The notes under the pieces were generated by a model. It was not told where the DNA came from, made no database searches, and saw nothing but the letters and a program-made list of their open reading frames with translations. Positions 52,407 through 60,760 of a stretch of DNA of 64,000 bases are shown here, piece after piece. The number at the start of each line of letters is the position of its first letter. Positions within the stretch are counted from its first letter, which is position 1. The position numbers and the translations under genes were made by a program. Source of the DNA: Mobiluncus porci (GTDB lineage Bacteria > Actinomycetota > Actinomycetes > Actinomycetales > Actinomycetaceae); the NCBI RefSeq assembly GCF_009695935.1, contig NZ_VUMY01000013.1, positions 1 through 64,000 on the forward strand, written 5' to 3'.

Positions 52407-52987
52407 CCCACCGTTTCCCGGGGACTGCTAACCTTTTCGAGAATTTGAGCTTCAACTTGGAATCCGGGGAGATGGTGGCGCTGACAGGACCGTCGGGGTG
52501 CGGAAAATCCACGTTGCTGGGGATCCTAGCAGGTTGGGAAAAACCTATTTCCGGGGAAGTCGTGACGGAGGGAAGCGGCAAAATTTCTTGGGTTTTCCAA
52601 AACCCGTTGGGTTCCCCAAAACGCACGGTTCTTGACCACGTGGCGCTGCCGTTCTTGGCGCGAGGACTTACTCGGGCGGAGGCTAATCTCCGGGCGGGGG
52701 AACTGTTGGAACGTTTCGACCTTGAAAACCAGGCATCGCAGCCCTATGCAACCCTGTCTGGTGGTCAGGCGACAAGACTCATGTTAGCGCGCGCCTTTGC
52801 GACGCAACCGGGACTACTGCTGGTTGATGAGCCGACTGCCCAACTCGACACCCACACTGCCGCCTCTGTGAACCAGGTTCTAGGAGCACTAGCTTCGAAA
52901 AACATCATTGTCGTCGTGGCTACGCATGACGGGGACACGGCCGCTGCTTGTGGGCGGCAAATCAACTTGAAAGAGTATGCCCCATGA
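52382..52987 (+). CDS. ABC transporter ATP-binding protein
   Basis: A 201-residue ATPase of the LolD/MacB type. Walker A is GPSGCGKST (36-44), the Q-loop is WVFQNP, the signature is LSGGQATRLMLARA, Walker B is LLLVDEPTAQLD and the H-loop His is in VATHDGD. It is shorter than average, with no extra domains. It starts inside the adaptor gene and its TGA overlaps the permease ATG, so all three are one translational unit. It should power export or extraction of an envelope substrate, probably the locus peptide. Confidence 0.95.
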   Translation: MRIEARKLTHRFPGTANLFENLSFNLESGEMVALTGPSGCGKSTLLGILAGWEKPISGEVVTEGSGKISWVFQNPLGSPKRTVLDHVALPFLARGLTRAEANLRAGELLERFDLENQASQPYATLSGGQATRLMLARAFATQPGLLLVDEPTAQLDTHTAASVNQVLGALASKNIIVVVATHDGDTAAACGRQINLKEYAP

Positions 52988-54078
52988 TTCGCGGACGAGA
53001 GATTTGGCGGGAGGCCTGGAGAGATTATAAAACCGGAGCCGGGGCAGTTTTGCTTGTGGCAGTGGTGTTTCTCGTCACAGTAGGTTTGGCAGCAACTTCC
53101 GTGAGTTCTTTTGGGTCGTGGGTTTCTCGCGAGGGGATTCATTTTCGCGAAGCAGGAGCTTCCACCTATGTCTTGCGCGCGGATGGACAGGTTGACCCTT
53201 CCCGATGCGACTCTCTGTCAGGAGTGGGGACGATTCAAGCAGCCGGTGCCATGCGGGTTGTCTCAGATACGTTTTTCGCAGCCATGCCTTCCCGAGCGGT
53301 TAGTACTCTTGAGGCCACTCCCGGACTGTGGAATGTCCTCGCAGCTAGCGCTCCAGGCGCGCGTTCAAACAACACCGCAGGGATGTGGATAACAGACACG
53401 CTGGCTGAAACCCTCGGGGTCGCGCCGGGGGAGATTCTTGACCTCAAGGATGGAAGAAAAGTGGCTCTGGCTGGTGTATTTAGCTGTCCAGATGATGGTC
53501 GGAACAGAGATTTGGGATATGCGGTTGTCGCTCCTGTGCCAGCTCGAGGTGATTTTGGGCAGTGTCTAATCGAAGTCTGGCCAAGCGAACCTACTGATGC
53601 CAGCTTGGTTTTAGAGGGATTGAAGCCGGGGCTGGGGTCTTCAACTGGGATGGAGATTCCAGCGCCGATGCAGCTCAACTCGAGCTTGGGGAAAACATTT
53701 ACCGCCGGGAACGCCTGGAGTGGGGTGGTTCGGGTTGGGATATTAGGAGCAGCCCTGACAGGTTTCACAGTAGGGTTTGCGTGGATTTTTGCGCGACGTT
53801 TGGTGTTGTCCTCGAATCTTCACAGCGGGGTGGATCGTCTTTCGCTGCAACTCATAGTCTTAGCGGAAGCAAGCTTCGTAGTTTTATTCGCTGTCGTGAT
53901 TTGGGCGCCAATTGGTTGGTTCGCTGGGTTTTTTGGAGGTGCTCCGGACGGCTGGGTGAGTTTCTTTGCTGGCCTTCGGGTGTTGTTGTCAGGAACAGCA
54001 GGACTAATCGTAGGGGTGGTCGTCGGTTTCGGGATGGTGCGGGAATCCCGGTTGTTTAGGTACTTCAAGAACCGCTGA
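52984..54078 (+). CDS. ABC transporter permease, FtsX/MacB-like
   Basis: A 364-residue membrane protein: one N-terminal helix (about 17-40), a large extracellular domain (about 45-255) with a few cysteines (ADGQVDPSRCDSL, FSCPDDGR), and three C-terminal helices. This is the MacB/FtsX topology, in which the extracellular domain works with an adaptor without threading substrate through a membrane channel. The start ATG 52984 overlaps the ATPase stop. The helices are well formed, but sequence resemblance to named permeases is weak, as is usual for this group. Confidence 0.85.
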   Translation: MIRGREIWREAWRDYKTGAGAVLLVAVVFLVTVGLAATSVSSFGSWVSREGIHFREAGASTYVLRADGQVDPSRCDSLSGVGTIQAAGAMRVVSDTFFAAMPSRAVSTLEATPGLWNVLAASAPGARSNNTAGMWITDTLAETLGVAPGEILDLKDGRKVALAGVFSCPDDGRNRDLGYAVVAPVPARGDFGQCLIEVWPSEPTDASLVLEGLKPGLGSSTGMEIPAPMQLNSSLGKTFTAGNAWSGVVRVGILGAALTGFTVGFAWIFARRLVLSSNLHSGVDRLSLQLIVLAEASFVVLFAVVIWAPIGWFAGFFGGAPDGWVSFFAGLRVLLSGTAGLIVGVVVGFGMVRESRLFRYFKNR

Positions 54079-54169
54079 TTCCTGGCGCTTCGGCTGCCAC
54101 CACAGAGCGTGAGACGCTGGATCCCGTAAAGCTCATCTGTGGCGAGTGCGGCGTGAACTCCAGTGGCCC

Positions 54170-54183
54170 TCCCAATTTTGGGA
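54170..54183. promoter_or_regulatory. 14-bp palindromic operator-like site before the C39-like peptidase
   Basis: TCCCAATTTTGGGA, identical to the site at 50102-50115, sits 68 bp before the peptidase ATG. Three CCC-type residues precede both copies, so the similarity extends slightly beyond the palindrome. Confidence 0.65.
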
Positions 54184-54251
54184 CTGTTGCGACTGAAGCA
54201 GCCTTACGTATCATCACAGAGAGAACTCAAACAACAAACAAAGGAGTAATC

Positions 54252-55127
54252 ATGAGTGTCCTAGTTAAATCTAAAGTCTTCCTCGTTACCGCTGTTTTGA
54301 TAGCAGGTGGTGGGACGGTTGCCTTCGCAGATAACACCGGTGATTCTCCCGAGATTGGTTCAGCTTTCACCGATGCTACTGGTGCCATTCCAAAAGAAGC
54401 AAGTGCTCTGGAAGACTACAGCAAAAATTCCAAAATGACTGCATCTGAGGCGGCTTCTTTTCTTGACAAGTTACAGCTTGCGGTTGATGGTGGGGCGTTA
54501 AATCTGGAAGAGGCTCGCTCCGAGGCGTCTAAAGAAGGACTTGAACTACGAGGTACTTCATTGCGGGCCAATCCGGATTTTCCCTACAGCCGTGTGCTAT
54601 CTAATACACCGTATGTTAGCCAGGGACAGAACGGGATTTATTGCGGCCCGGCAAGTGGAACTATGATTGCGCGTCAGTGGGGCAAAAACATTTCAATGGC
54701 AACCATGGCAAGCTATATGCAGACCGATCATTATCGTATGACCGATTGGAACCAAGGACAATTCGTGAGTGGATTGAACAGAGCTCTGAAGTACAGTTTT
54801 TATGCACAGCATAATTCGCCGAGTGTTGCGGGGATGAATGCGGCATTTCAAGCGACTGTGGGTCACTATGGTCGTCCGATTGCGGCTGATATGGTTGAAT
54901 TCCGGGGTAGCCACTTGACCTATAACAATCACGCTGAGCCTGCTAACGCAGCTCGGGGTCACTGGATCGTTGGATATGGGTACTCAAGCAACGGAACGGT
55001 TGGTATCTGGTACGATCCAGGTGCTGCTTACTTGAATAACCACGGATCAATCGGGGTTCGGACATCCTTCACGGCTTCCAATTCGTTTATGCAGCAGTTT
55101 GCGACAGCAAACGGGATAGTGTATTAG
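54252..55127 (+). CDS. Secreted C39-like cysteine peptidase
   Basis: A 291-residue protein with a signal peptide (MSVLVKSKVFLVTAVLIAGG, cleavage near 26). A pro-like region (30-105) precedes a C39_2-type papain fold with Cys131 in NGIYCGPASGTM, His237 in RGHWIVGYGY and Asp255 in IWYDPG. It is exported, unlike the C39 domains fused to bacteriocin exporters, so it may cut a secreted peptide or host or wall protein after export. AAGGAG precedes ATG 54252. An operator-like palindrome shared with the small peptide gene lies upstream, which ties it to the same regulon. Confidence 0.85.
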   Translation: MSVLVKSKVFLVTAVLIAGGGTVAFADNTGDSPEIGSAFTDATGAIPKEASALEDYSKNSKMTASEAASFLDKLQLAVDGGALNLEEARSEASKEGLELRGTSLRANPDFPYSRVLSNTPYVSQGQNGIYCGPASGTMIARQWGKNISMATMASYMQTDHYRMTDWNQGQFVSGLNRALKYSFYAQHNSPSVAGMNAAFQATVGHYGRPIAADMVEFRGSHLTYNNHAEPANAARGHWIVGYGYSSNGTVGIWYDPGAAYLNNHGSIGVRTSFTASNSFMQQFATANGIVY

Positions 55128-55150
55128 GACTAGTCGGAGGGGTTTTCATC

Positions 55151-56419
55151 GTGTGGAGAATTCGGAACGCTGCGTTGATCGCGGCATTCTGCTTGATTTT
55201 GGTCGGTTGCGCGTCTCTTTCCTCCGAGGGGGAGAAGGATGCGACAGGTGCCGCGAAGCCAAAAATTACAGAAAACAGTTCTAAAGCTGAACCTGTGAAT
55301 CTTATGGACACTGGGCTAGATTTTTTTGCTGAACGCAGTAACTATGTTCCCGATCCGCAACGCATCATGGATTTATATGACCTAATGGATGAGGGGGGAA
55401 AATTTCCTTGCGTTCGTGACGCTCAAGCAACTATTCCCATGACATTTGACGAACCCAATGGGGAGCTGTCGTGGTGTCAAGTTTTGAATGATGAATTCAA
55501 AATCCTTGAAAAGATTCCATACCCAGAAAACGTTCCAAAAAAAGGGTTTCAGTTGGGTCCCGTGGTAAGAGACGGCGACAAACTGTTGTTTATCATGACC
55601 GGAGCGCAAGATGCATCCACCGAGAGTAATTGGTATTTGGTCTACTATGATGGCGCTACCAGTCGGGTCATCTCTCAGAGTAACGCCTACGGTAACTTTG
55701 CAATCAAGAATGCTTCCGAACCTTGGTATCTCGGTTTGTGTGGAGGAAAGGCTTACTGGGCGACATATGATATGGCAGGGTCAGAAAAGAAAGAAAATGC
55801 AAATATTGGAATTCTCTTCTCCCAAGATACTGCACGATCTGCGGTTCCCAAGCTCTTGTATGAAGATATTACCTCGTTTAACGTGAGTGAGAGTTGTGAT
55901 ATTGTTTTATACTCTCAAAGTGAATCACAGAACGGCGAAGAAGAATCGGCGAAGTATAAACTTATACGAAATGGAGAAACTTCTCGAAGCATAAATATAA
56001 AGGGAGACGGGTCTAAGCCCTATCTGTTTAAAAATATGCTTGCTTATACGCAAACCTCTTCTGATGGTTCATTCGATTTGGTTATAATCAATTTGAAGTC
56101 AAATCATGCAGATAGGCTTACGGGTATTACTGGATATAACTATTACCTGTATGGGCTTTCTGATGAAATGGTTTATCTTGAAGCGACGCAAAATGAAAAA
56201 CCTATCGTTTCCTATATTTATGACATTAAACAACGCAGGTTTTATTCCGTTCCGCAATCTTATGTGGGATTGTCTAAAGTTCCTAGCTCGAATTGCAACG
56301 GAAAAGCACGTTGTTTCCTTCTCTCTCGCAGCACATCAACGGATATACCTGGAGAAATGAAAAAGCAGCACAAGGTGTTTCTTTCCACGCAGAGCTACGT
56401 CTATTGGTCACCTCTGTAG
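55151..56419 (+). CDS. Putative lipoprotein with beta-propeller-like repeats
   Basis: A 422-residue protein with a type II signal peptide and lipobox LVGC (Cys20). The mature part is rich in beta-strand segments of the type YLFKNMLAYTQTSSDGSFDL and NYYLYGLSDEMVYLEATQ, which look like WD40/TolB-type blades, but I can name no family. The codon use is much more AT-rich than the flanking genes, so recent acquisition is likely. The GTG start follows GGAGGGG, 24 bp after the peptidase gene. It probably acts outside the membrane together with the peptidase. Confidence 0.75.
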   Translation: MWRIRNAALIAAFCLILVGCASLSSEGEKDATGAAKPKITENSSKAEPVNLMDTGLDFFAERSNYVPDPQRIMDLYDLMDEGGKFPCVRDAQATIPMTFDEPNGELSWCQVLNDEFKILEKIPYPENVPKKGFQLGPVVRDGDKLLFIMTGAQDASTESNWYLVYYDGATSRVISQSNAYGNFAIKNASEPWYLGLCGGKAYWATYDMAGSEKKENANIGILFSQDTARSAVPKLLYEDITSFNVSESCDIVLYSQSESQNGEEESAKYKLIRNGETSRSINIKGDGSKPYLFKNMLAYTQTSSDGSFDLVIINLKSNHADRLTGITGYNYYLYGLSDEMVYLEATQNEKPIVSYIYDIKQRRFYSVPQSYVGLSKVPSSNCNGKARCFLLSRSTSTDIPGEMKKQHKVFLSTQSYVYWSPL

Positions 56420-56436
56420 ACTAATCAGACCTAGCA

Positions 56437-57033
56437 CTATTGCCGAGGAATGAAATAAAGCACCTTCCAGGCTCCGTCGCCGGAGGGCGTGCGCCAATGC
56501 ACGTCGGAGCGGGTTTTGTCGAGTTTCCATTTGTTCGGGTCGATAACTGGAGCTTTGGTGAGCTCGGCATCGGGCGGAACCGCGGCGGCAAAATCCAGTT
56601 CGGTTACGACCAATAAATCCGCAAGATCCGCGTCCAAGACATCCTGATAAACGCGACCACCGCCGGTGACCCAGACCTCCTCGGTGCCGCGACACATTGC
56701 CAGAGCCTCATCCAGACTCCGCGCGATTTCCGCGCCGTGGGCCTCAAAGTTGGGGGAGCGGGTGAGCACAATATTGCGCCGTCCCGGCAAGGCGCCGCCG
56801 AGAGCCTCAAAAGAGGCACGGCCAGAAATCACCGGCCAGCCCATCGTGGTTTCCTTGAAATGCTTGAAATCCGCCGGCACATGCCACAGCATCCCGCCGT
56901 TGGCGCCGAGGAGACCGCTGCGATCTTGAGCCCAAACCAACCCAAGCTGACCGATATCGTGGCCGGCGCGTGAGGCGCGGGGGGCCGCGGGGGCGGTTTT
57001 AACCACCCCGAGATTGGCGGCGTGATTTAGCAT
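56437..57033 (-). CDS. folA: Dihydrofolate reductase
   Basis: A 198-residue enzyme that reduces dihydrofolate with NADPH. The core starts about residue 29 at QLGLVWAQDRSGLLGANGG, followed by MLWHVPADFKHFK with the substrate-binding Asp, PVISGRASFEAL and VTGGGRVYQDVL. The first 28 residues are an Ala-rich extension not usual in the family; no later start has a ribosome site as good as AGGAGGAG before this ATG. It lies downstream of thyA on the minus strand, so the two thymidylate-cycle genes are probably cotranscribed. Confidence 0.94.
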   Translation of the reverse strand: MLNHAANLGVVKTAPAAPRASRAGHDIGQLGLVWAQDRSGLLGANGGMLWHVPADFKHFKETTMGWPVISGRASFEALGGALPGRRNIVLTRSPNFEAHGAEIARSLDEALAMCRGTEEVWVTGGGRVYQDVLDADLADLLVVTELDFAAAVPPDAELTKAPVIDPNKWKLDKTRSDVHWRTPSGDGAWKVLYFIPRQ

Positions 57034-57065
57034 TTTGACTCCTCCTAATTTTCGCTATTGCGTTG

Positions 57066-57150
57066 GTGACTACGCCAGCGGGGTCAGAACCTTCTGGCTA
57101 CATTCACTTCGTTCACTACGTCACAGAGGTCTGAGCCATCGGCTGTGTCT
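57066..57150. repeat. Intergenic hairpin repeat, family C copy 1
   Basis: Between thyA and folA, imperfect arms (GGTCAGAACC near 57082 and CAGAGGTCTGAGCC near 57124) flank the 17-mer TACATTCACTTCGTTCA (57099-57115). The exact complement of this 17-mer occurs at 60235-60251 in a second hairpin. Confidence 0.6.
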
Positions 57151-57165
57151 GATCCGGCGGCTGCG

Positions 57166-57966
57166 CTACACCGCCACGGGTGCGGAAATCTTAGGGTGAT
57201 GCTCATAATCCTCGAGGCGAATCATGTCGAAAGTGTAGCCTTCAATCGAATCCGCCTGGTCAAGAGCCAGTGTCGGGAAAGGATAGGGGTCGCGCGTGAG
57301 CTGCTCATTCACCTGATCCACATGGTTGCTATAGATGTGGCAATCCCCTCCGGTCCAGACGAGTTCACCGGGTTCCAGGCCGGTCTGTTGAGCGAGCATA
57401 TGGGTCAACAGAGCGTAGGAGGCAATATTGAAAGGCACACCCAGGAACATATCGCAAGACCGCTGGTAGATCTGTAAAGACAACTTGCCGTCTCCCACCC
57501 AACACTGGAAGAACATGTGGCAAGGGGCTAAAGCCATTTGAGGCAAATCCGAAACATTCCAGGCCGAGACCACCAAGCGGCGCGAAGACGGGTCTTGCTT
57601 GATGTTTTCAATCAGGTTCGCAATCTGATCCACCGCGCCGTCCTTGGTCGGCCAAGCCCGCCATTGATGACCGTAAACCGGACCCAAGTCGCCGCTCTCG
57701 TCGGCCCACTCATCCCAGATATGGACCTTATTGTCTTGGAGCCAGCGAACATTCGTCCCGCCTTGCAAGAACCACAGCAGTTCACCGACAACCCCGTGCC
57801 AGTAAAGGCTCTTGGTCGTTATCGCCGGGAAGCCTGCGGACAGGTCATAGCGCAGTTGGCGGGCAAACAAGGATCGCGTGCCGGTTCCGGTGCGGTCTTC
57901 CTTCGGGACTCCCTTGTCAAGAATCTCGCGCAACAGGTCTTCGTATTGGTGGTCGACTGCGTTCAT
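57166..57966 (-). CDS. thyA: Thymidylate synthase
   Basis: A 266-residue ThyA-type enzyme that methylates dUMP with methylene-tetrahydrofolate, producing dihydrofolate for Fol[17 protein letters not shown], the active-site Cys in [32 protein letters not shown] and [14 protein letters not shown] are typical. Length is normal. GAGAGGAAAAC precedes the ATG. It is upstream of folA, with 132 bp holding a hairpin repeat between them. Confidence 0.97.
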   Translation of the reverse strand: MNAVDHQYEDLLREILDKGVPKEDRTGTGTRSLFARQLRYDLSAGFPAITTKSLYWHGVVGELLWFLQGGTNVRWLQDNKVHIWDEWADESGDLGPVYGHQWRAWPTKDGAVDQIANLIENIKQDPSSRRLVVSAWNVSDLPQMALAPCHMFFQCWVGDGKLSLQIYQRSCDMFLGVPFNIASYALLTHMLAQQTGLEPGELVWTGGDCHIYSNHVDQVNEQLTRDPYPFPTLALDQADSIEGYTFDMIRLEDYEHHPKISAPVAV

Positions 57967-57991
57967 GTTTTCCTCTCGTCTAGATTCGGTG

Positions 57992-58053
57992 AAACGATGG
58001 GGGCGTGCTTTCGTGTCCCAAAAGTGGGACGATGAAGCACGCCCCCATCGTTT
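57992..58053. repeat. Intergenic hairpin repeat, family B copy 2
   Basis: A perfect 19-bp stem (57992-58010, AAACGATGGGGGCGTGCTT, with 58035-58053) encloses a second small hairpin GTCCCA...TGGGAC. It shares GTGGGACGATG and CACGCCCCCATCGT with the copy at 16065. Like that copy it touches the stop codon of the minus-strand gene beside it. Confidence 0.85.
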
Positions 58054-58547
58054 TAGGAGGTTAGAAACTCTTTGATGACGGTGGTTTCGTGGGCCAGGGC
58101 TTGGTCGAGGCGTTTCACCACGGCTCGCTCCAGGCCGGTTCCAATCAGGGGAACGGTACAGGTGACGTCCCCGTGGAGGCGGAAAACCGTGGTGGGAGGC
58201 TCACCCTGTCCGGGAGTCGCTTTCAAAGTGGCGCTGGCCTTTGCTGGCACCCCAGTCAACGCCGCACTGATAGAACCCTTGGTGGCATTTCCGTTTTCAT
58301 CCAAATCCCAAATTTCTACAACTCGAACCTGGATTCCGGAATTTAACATGTTGGAAATCGCAGACACGGTGGCTTCAGGAATGTCGAGCGATGAGGTAAC
58401 ACGTATCTGTTTGCCCGAAACGTTGACATCCACCGACGCGCGCGGATCTAAATCTTTCCAGCGGCTACGGTAATACCCGGTGCTTTTCAACATTTCAGTC
58501 ACCGACTTGGAGTCGCCGGGACATTCCAAAGTTTTGGAAAACAACAC
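58053..58547 (-). CDS. DUF2505 protein
   Basis: A 164-residue protein of the actinobacterial DUF2505 family, a helix-grip (SRPBCC-like) fold inferred from the alternating strands and the long C-terminal helix ([20 protein letters not shown]). Such folds bind hydrophobic ligands, but no function is established for this family. The GTG start is preceded by CAGGAG. It is a single gene upstream of thyA, with a hairpin repeat between. Confidence 0.75.
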   Translation of the reverse strand: MLFSKTLECPGDSKSVTEMLKSTGYYRSRWKDLDPRASVDVNVSGKQIRVTSSLDIPEATVSAISNMLNSGIQVRVVEIWDLDENGNATKGSISAALTGVPAKASATLKATPGQGEPPTTVFRLHGDVTCTVPLIGTGLERAVVKRLDQALAHETTVIKEFLTS

Positions 58548-58711
58548 GTTTCGCTCCTGATTCCTCGGTTTAGGCAGATTTGCGTGAGAGCCGGAATCTC
58601 AATAATAACGAGTTTCACAGCCATCAAACATTGTAAAGCCTTTTTACCCAAAATTCAGGGGAGGCGCGAGGGCTGAGCCCGTTGGAATTGCCCCAACTCG
58701 AGAGAAACGCA

Positions 58712-58717
58712 TAGTCT
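58712..58717 (+). promoter_or_regulatory. -10 element of a probable leaderless promoter (PdtaS-like kinase)
   Basis: TAGTCT lies 6 bp before the GTG at 58724 with no Shine-Dalgarno between, the same spacing as at 12018, 26283 and 40233. Confidence 0.6.
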
Positions 58718-58723
58718 AAGGTT

Positions 58724-60184
58724 GTGTCAACATTCACTCGTGAGTTAGGCGAAGCCCCTTTCAGTCCTCTACCCGAAACGGCTGTTGAGCACCTGTATCG
58801 TTTGGTGGCGGACTGGCAGATTCTCTCCGACCTTTCTCAGGCCGACCTGCTGCTGTGGCTCGAAAACCGCTACGACGGTTTTTCTTGTGCGGCACATTGT
58901 CGTCCCGCCACGGGCCCCACCGTCCACCTTGATGATGTTATCGGACTGTCACTTCCCTCCACGCGCCAGGCGTTGATGGAAGAAGTCCTCATCAGTGGGG
59001 AAATCATTGAGAATCCGGTGCGTCGCTGGACCGGCATGAATACGGTTTCGGAGTCGCTGATTCCGGTTCCCTACCAAGGGAAAATCATCGGCGTGGTGGC
59101 AGTGGAAACCAATCTCGCCTTCCAAGTCGGAGAAATCGGGGGCGAGGGTTGGTTCAAGCCGGTAGCGGGGCAACTGCGGGGAATGATGGCGCGCGGAGAA
59201 TTTCCCTACGAGACGACCCCGACAGTTTCTAACCACGGCAATCCCCGCGTGATGGACGGCGCTCTCCTGCTCGACAGTGAAGGAAAGGTGCAACACGCTT
59301 CTCCCAATGCTCTATCCGCTTTCAAACGCCTGGGGTTCAGTGGTTCCCTGGTGGGACAGGTCTTGGCTGAGGTGGTGACGCCCCTGGTCGCTACTGGAAG
59401 TGTGGTGGATGAGACTTTGGCTGTGGTCTTGATGGGGCGCGCCTCTTGGGTAACAGAGATTGAGGTCAGCGGGGTTTCCATGACTGTGCGGGCGTTGCCT
59501 TTGCTCGAAGAAGGTGTGCGCACCGGAGCGCTCTTGTTGACCCGTGACGTGACCGAGCAGCGCAACCGAGAGAAACAACTGCTCTCCAAGGACGCTACGA
59601 TTCGAGAAATTCATCATCGGGTGAAAAACAACCTCCAAACCGTGAGCGCTCTGCTGCGATTGCAGGCCAGACGCAACGATAACAGCACCGTGAAAGAGGC
59701 CTTGGCGGAGGCGGAGCGAAGGATTTCGATTATTGCCACCGTTCACGAGGCCCTGTCGCAAACTGTTGATGAAACAGTCGCTTTTGATGAGACTTTTGGG
59801 AAACTTCTGGCGCTCGTGGCGACCGCGGCCAGTGAAGATCACTTTGTGGAAACCAAGTTCACCGGTAGTTTTGGGAAACTGGGAGCAGATGCGGCTTCAG
59901 CGCTCGGGGTGGTGCTCTCCGAGCTGGTCACCAACGCGATCGAGCACGGGCTCGCAGGGCGAGGTGGGACGGTTATCGTCAATGCAGAGCGCAACCCAGA
60001 GGAGCTTGTTGTCACGGTGACTGATGACGGGGTGGGAGCCGATCCGGAGCAAATCGGGAGCGGTCTCGGGACACAGATTGTGAAGACTCTAGTGAGCACG
60101 GAGCTGGGGGGGACGGTCCAATGGGAGCGGCGCAATCCTCCCGATTCCGGGACCCGCGTGCGGCTCACGGCGACCCGACTGTAG
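58724..60184 (+). CDS. pdtaS: Cytosolic sensor histidine kinase, PdtaS-like
   Basis: A 486-residue soluble kinase. A GAF-like domain (about 20-155) and a PAS domain (about 175-275) precede a HisKA_2 domain with His297-His298 in REIHHRVKNNLQTVSALL and an ATPase domain (LSELVTNAIEHG, then VTDDGVGAD). This is the domain order of mycobacterial PdtaS, whose partner PdtaR is an ANTAR RNA-binding regulator. No pdtaR lies in the window. The protein has no membrane helix. The GTG start is supported by the leaderless promoter. It is convergent with whiB1. Confidence 0.92.
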   Translation: MSTFTRELGEAPFSPLPETAVEHLYRLVADWQILSDLSQADLLLWLENRYDGFSCAAHCRPATGPTVHLDDVIGLSLPSTRQALMEEVLISGEIIENPVRRWTGMNTVSESLIPVPYQGKIIGVVAVETNLAFQVGEIGGEGWFKPVAGQLRGMMARGEFPYETTPTVSNHGNPRVMDGALLLDSEGKVQHASPNALSAFKRLGFSGSLVGQVLAEVVTPLVATGSVVDETLAVVLMGRASWVTEIEVSGVSMTVRALPLLEEGVRTGALLLTRDVTEQRNREKQLLSKDATIREIHHRVKNNLQTVSALLRLQARRNDNSTVKEALAEAERRISIIATVHEALSQTVDETVAFDETFGKLLALVATAASEDHFVETKFTGSFGKLGADAASALGVVLSELVTNAIEHGLAGRGGTVIVNAERNPEELVVTVTDDGVGADPEQIGSGLGTQIVKTLVSTELGGTVQWERRNPPDSGTRVRLTATRL

Positions 60185-60204
60185 TTTTTCAATAGGTTGG
60201 AGCG

Positions 60205-60275
60205 TAGCCACCGGGTCGAACCTCTTTGGCGAAATGAACGAAGTGAATGTAACCCAAAGGGCTCGACCCAGGTGT
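60205..60275. repeat. Intergenic hairpin repeat, family C copy 2
   Basis: Arms GGGTCGA (60213-60219) and TCGACCC (60263-60269), with CTCTTTGG and CCCAAAGG inside, flank TGAACGAAGTGAATGTA (60235-60251), the complement of the 17-mer at 57099-57115. It lies 3' of the PdtaS-like gene and may serve as its terminator. Confidence 0.6.
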
Positions 60276-60313
60276 GGCATGGTGAGTAAAAAACAGCCAT
60301 GTTGAGAAGCAAA

Positions 60314-60349
60314 ATGTTGGTGGGGCTGCGATTGCAACCCCACCAACAT
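60314..60349 (-). terminator. Terminator hairpin of whiB1
   Basis: A perfect 12-bp stem (ATGTTGGTGGGG, 60314-60325, with 60338-60349). Read on the minus strand it lies 22 bp after the whiB1 stop and is followed by TTTT. Confidence 0.8.
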
Positions 60350-60370
60350 CGGTTTGAGGGAGGAAAAAGC

Positions 60371-60625
60371 TTAGAGGCTCGAGGCGCGGCGTTGACGCGC
60401 ATTGCGACGCTTCAACGAGCGACGCTCATCCTCAGAGGTGCCACCCCAAACTCCGGAATCTTGATTATTATCTAAAGCCCACTTGAGGCAGATCTCAGTA
60501 ACCGCGCACGTTGCGCAGACCGCCTTCGCCTCTTCAATTTGGGCTAGAGCAGGTCCAGTGTTGCCAACCGGAAAGAACAGTTCCGGGTCAACCGTCAGGC
60601 AAGCTGCTTGATCGCGCCAGTCCAT
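60371..60625 (-). CDS. whiB1: WhiB1-type iron-sulfur transcription factor
   Basis: An 84-residue actinobacterial regulator. Cys9, Cys37, Cys40 and Cys46 are the four ligands of a 4Fe-4S cluster. DPELFFPVGNTGPALAQI and DSGVWGGTSEDERRSLKRRN (turn plus basic DNA-binding tail) are the WhiB1 pattern. In mycobacteria WhiB1 is essential, NO-sensitive and binds the primary sigma factor. AAGGAG precedes the ATG. Two inverted repeats upstream may control it. Confidence 0.95.
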   Translation of the reverse strand: MDWRDQAACLTVDPELFFPVGNTGPALAQIEEAKAVCATCAVTEICLKWALDNNQDSGVWGGTSEDERRSLKRRNARQRRASSL

Positions 60626-60644
60626 ACATACTCCTTGCGTTATT

Positions 60645-60717
60645 GCGAAAGTTTTTGTTAGAGATTTGTAAAACTTTCGCGTCTGTAAATTTTCGACTTA
60701 ACTAGAGTGACACTCTA
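60645..60717 (-). promoter_or_regulatory. Two inverted repeats in the whiB1 upstream region
   Basis: GCGAAAGTTTT (60645-60655) and its complement (60670-60680) form an 11-bp inverted repeat around a 14-bp spacer, about 20-55 bp before the start. Farther up, TAGAGTGACACTCTA (60703-60717) is a perfect odd palindrome. These fit dimeric repressor or activator sites, or a 5' UTR hairpin. The binding protein is not known. Confidence 0.6.
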
Positions 60718-60760
60718 AAGCCACATTTTCAAGACATGTAAACGGCCAAATCGTTGAATT

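Noticed and set aside
58011-58032. TCCCAAAAGTGGGA as another copy of the secretion-locus operator
   Set aside because: It differs at one central base and forms the inner stem of hairpin family B, which explains it without invoking the regulator.
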